Program-made: the position numbers and the translations under genes
NCBI GenBank assembly: GCA_003694875.1
Contig: RFJN01000045.1
Location: 1-5,656 of the forward strand
Direction of reading: 5' to 3'
Length of the DNA stretch: 5,656 nt
DNA from: Planctomycetota bacterium
GTDB lineage: Bacteria; Planctomycetota; J058; J103
Shown here: positions 4,366 to 5,656 of the stretch, piece by piece
Numbering within the stretch: position 1 is the stretch's first letter
Layout: the number at the start of each line of letters is the position of its first letter
The notes under the pieces: model-generated
The model's database searches: none
Told to the model about the DNA's origin: nothing
The model's input: only the letters and a program-made list of their open reading frames with translations

Positions 4366-5656
4366 GGTCGCGAGATCCCGGTGACGGCGGTGCCCCCCCA
4401 GTTTCCGGCATGATCTTCGGCGAGCAGCAGCAACTGGTAGGTGCCCGGCTGCGCGTCGGCGACGACCTGGAAACCGGGCCCGTAGGTGACCGTGACGGGA
4501 CTGACCGTGAACGACCACCGGCCGGTTCCCGCGTTGTAGCTGGGCAGCAGCACGCGAACGGGGGTACCGTCGGTGAGCGGATAGATGCCGACGCTGGCGC
4601 CGTCGGGGGAGTGGAACGCGCCGGCGAAGCGCACCTGAGCGCTGGTCGGGTCACGGTCGAACAGGAGGAAGCCGAGGCTTCGTTCCGGGCCGAGTTGGGC
4701 GGCGACGACCGAGAGGCCGTTTCCCGGGGCGACCGGGAGCAGGGGCAGGAAGCTCGCGCGGCTGCCGTCGGTGAGCAGAGGAATGTCGCCGCTCCAGCCG
4801 AGGCTGGAGCTACCGGTGAAGTCGACGCCGTCGACGATGTACCAGCTTCCGTTGTAGTACATGACCATGCCCACGAGCCGGTAGACGTCGGGGTCGTTCG
4901 TACCGACGGTGACCTGCAGGGGGGTGGCGGGGGTGACGACGCGATTGGGTGGGGAGAGCGACGCGACGGCGAGGGAGGGACGCGTGACGTCGGTACGAAC
5001 GGCATCGCGGTAGCGCTCGACGAAGTCGAACCAGCGATTGGTGACGGCGAACAGGGTGCGGTCGTAGCCGTTGTATGGGGTGGAGAGCAGGACGGGCATG
5101 TAGATCGAGAGTCCGCTGGCCCCCTGCTTCTCGCTGCCGGCAACCGAGACGATCACGGCGTCCTGGAGCCGCGACAGCACGCGGTCGAGGCGCGTCCGTA
5201 CGGCGGGATCGAGGACCTCTTGCTGCAGGCGGCGCGCGAAGTGTCCGAGATCGACGAGGTCGCCCGGTTCGACGGCGCTGCGTTGATCGAACTCGACGGC
5301 GCTCCGGCGTGCGGGGGTAACCTGCGCGAGGATCGTGGCGTCGTCGAGCGAGGCGAGATCGAGCGCGATGGCGTCCACGGCGGCGGCGAGCGGAACGATC
5401 TGGTCGAGGTCGATGACGGACATGGTCGCGGCGGCGTGACAGGGGGATCCGGCGAGCGAGTCCATGTAGGTCTGTGCGATTGCGCTCCCCAGGGTAGCGG
5501 CGGTCCGCTCGGGTGCGCCAGCGAACGACGCGAGCCAGCGGTCGTAGGCCCAGCCGGAGCCGGGCTCGATCTCCTCGGACGCAACGAGTATGCGTGCGTA
5601 GGGTGCGATGGTGGTAGCGAGTTCGAGCGTGGCCATGAGGCACGCGTCGAAGCCGA
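4362..5656 (-). CDS. Clostripain-like (family C11) cysteine peptidase, 5' end beyond window
   Basis: This is a clan CD cysteine peptidase of the clostripain/C11 family, whose best-known members cut after arginine and are usually exported. The visible 430 residues begin at GFDACLMATLEL, where the Cys of DACLMA (codon 5640-5642) is the expected nucleophile. The catalytic His and any signal peptide would lie past the right edge. ASEEIEPGSGWAYD follows, a hallmark of the family, then SVIDLDQIVPL and, near the end of the fold, ASGLSIYMP with WFDFVERY. Residues from about 216 to 430 form a separate beta-rich C-terminal region (for example PLQVTVGTND, MVMYYNGSWYIVDG, GTYQLLLLAEDHAGNWGG), probably Ig-like or other beta-sandwich modules for binding or surface display. 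The stop codon falls at the right end of the palindromic element, so the original C-terminus may have been altered. The gene converges on the kinase operon and is probably independent of it. Confidence 0.92.
   Translation of the reverse strand, partial: GFDACLMATLELATTIAPYARILVASEEIEPGSGWAYDRWLASFAGAPERTAATLGSAIAQTYMDSLAGSPCHAAATMSVIDLDQIVPLAAAVDAIALDLASLDDATILAQVTPARRSAVEFDQRSAVEPGDLVDLGHFARRLQQEVLDPAVRTRLDRVLSRLQDAVIVSVAGSEKQGASGLSIYMPVLLSTPYNGYDRTLFAVTNRWFDFVERYRDAVRTDVTRPSLAVASLSPPNRVVTPATPLQVTVGTNDPDVYRLVGMVMYYNGSWYIVDGVDFTGSSSLGWSGDIPLLTDGSRASFLPLLPVAPGNGLSVVAAQLGPERSLGFLLFDRDPTSAQVRFAGAFHSPDGASVGIYPLTDGTPVRVLLPSYNAGTGRWSFTVSPVTVTYGPGFQVVADAQPGTYQLLLLAEDHAGNWGGTAVTGISRP
4791..4810. repeat. 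Perfect 9-bp inverted repeat inside the C11 gene
   Basis: GCTCCAGCC and GGCTGGAGC are separated by only GA, within codons for the SSLGWSG stretch of the C-terminal region. It could form a tight hairpin in RNA or act as a binding site. In sequence this GC-rich, a perfect 9-bp pair with a tiny spacer may arise by chance, and the codons are sensible. Confidence 0.5.

Noticed and set aside
3607..4518. Minus-strand frames opposite the small hypothetical gene
   Set aside because: They cross the TPR-like gene and the palindromic element, are Arg-rich and show no motif.

Overview
The window is very GC-rich, roughly 70% by eye, with strong G/C preference at third codon positions. It carries a Hanks-type Ser/Thr kinase, a TPR-like helical-repeat protein and a clostripain-type peptidase. 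That mix is typical of complex-signalling bacteria such as Myxococcota, Planctomycetota or Acidobacteriota, but nothing here fixes the lineage.

Layout, left to right. (1) A minus-strand gene (1-1125) runs off the left edge. Its reading frame gives an N-terminal hydrophobic hairpin, a Pro/Arg-rich linker, two duplicated four-cysteine zinc ribbons with identical spacing, and the start of an OB-fold-like domain. (2) A 74-bp divergent intergenic region holds a small dyad. (3) On the plus strand, 1200-2255 encodes a Ser/Thr kinase with an HLD catalytic loop and a membrane segment at its extreme C-terminus. (4) It is followed by a 518-residue helical-repeat protein (2322-3878) that ends in an OB/cold-shock-like domain, a disordered linker and the C-terminus LEELPF, which resembles the peptide tail of single-stranded DNA-binding protein (SSB). 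(5) A small unrecognised gene starts 4 bp later (3883-4365). (6) Its 3' end lies inside an imperfect palindrome of about 179 bp (4185-4363). (7) From the right, a minus-strand C11 (clostripain-like) peptidase gene, cut by the right edge, converges and terminates at the palindrome's right end. The stop codons of the two convergent genes overlap within the palindromic hexamer CCTAGG.

How the parts may work together (inference): the divergent pair plus the TPR-like gene looks like a membrane-associated module. It would comprise a tail-anchored kinase, an adaptor with a candidate nucleic-acid-binding domain and SSB-like tail, and a membrane-anchored zinc-ribbon/OB protein. Two proteins with possible nucleic-acid-binding folds beside a membrane kinase suggest signalling tied to DNA or RNA at the membrane. 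I know of no described system with this composition. The C11 peptidase lies beyond the repeat element in convergent orientation and is probably a separate transcription unit.
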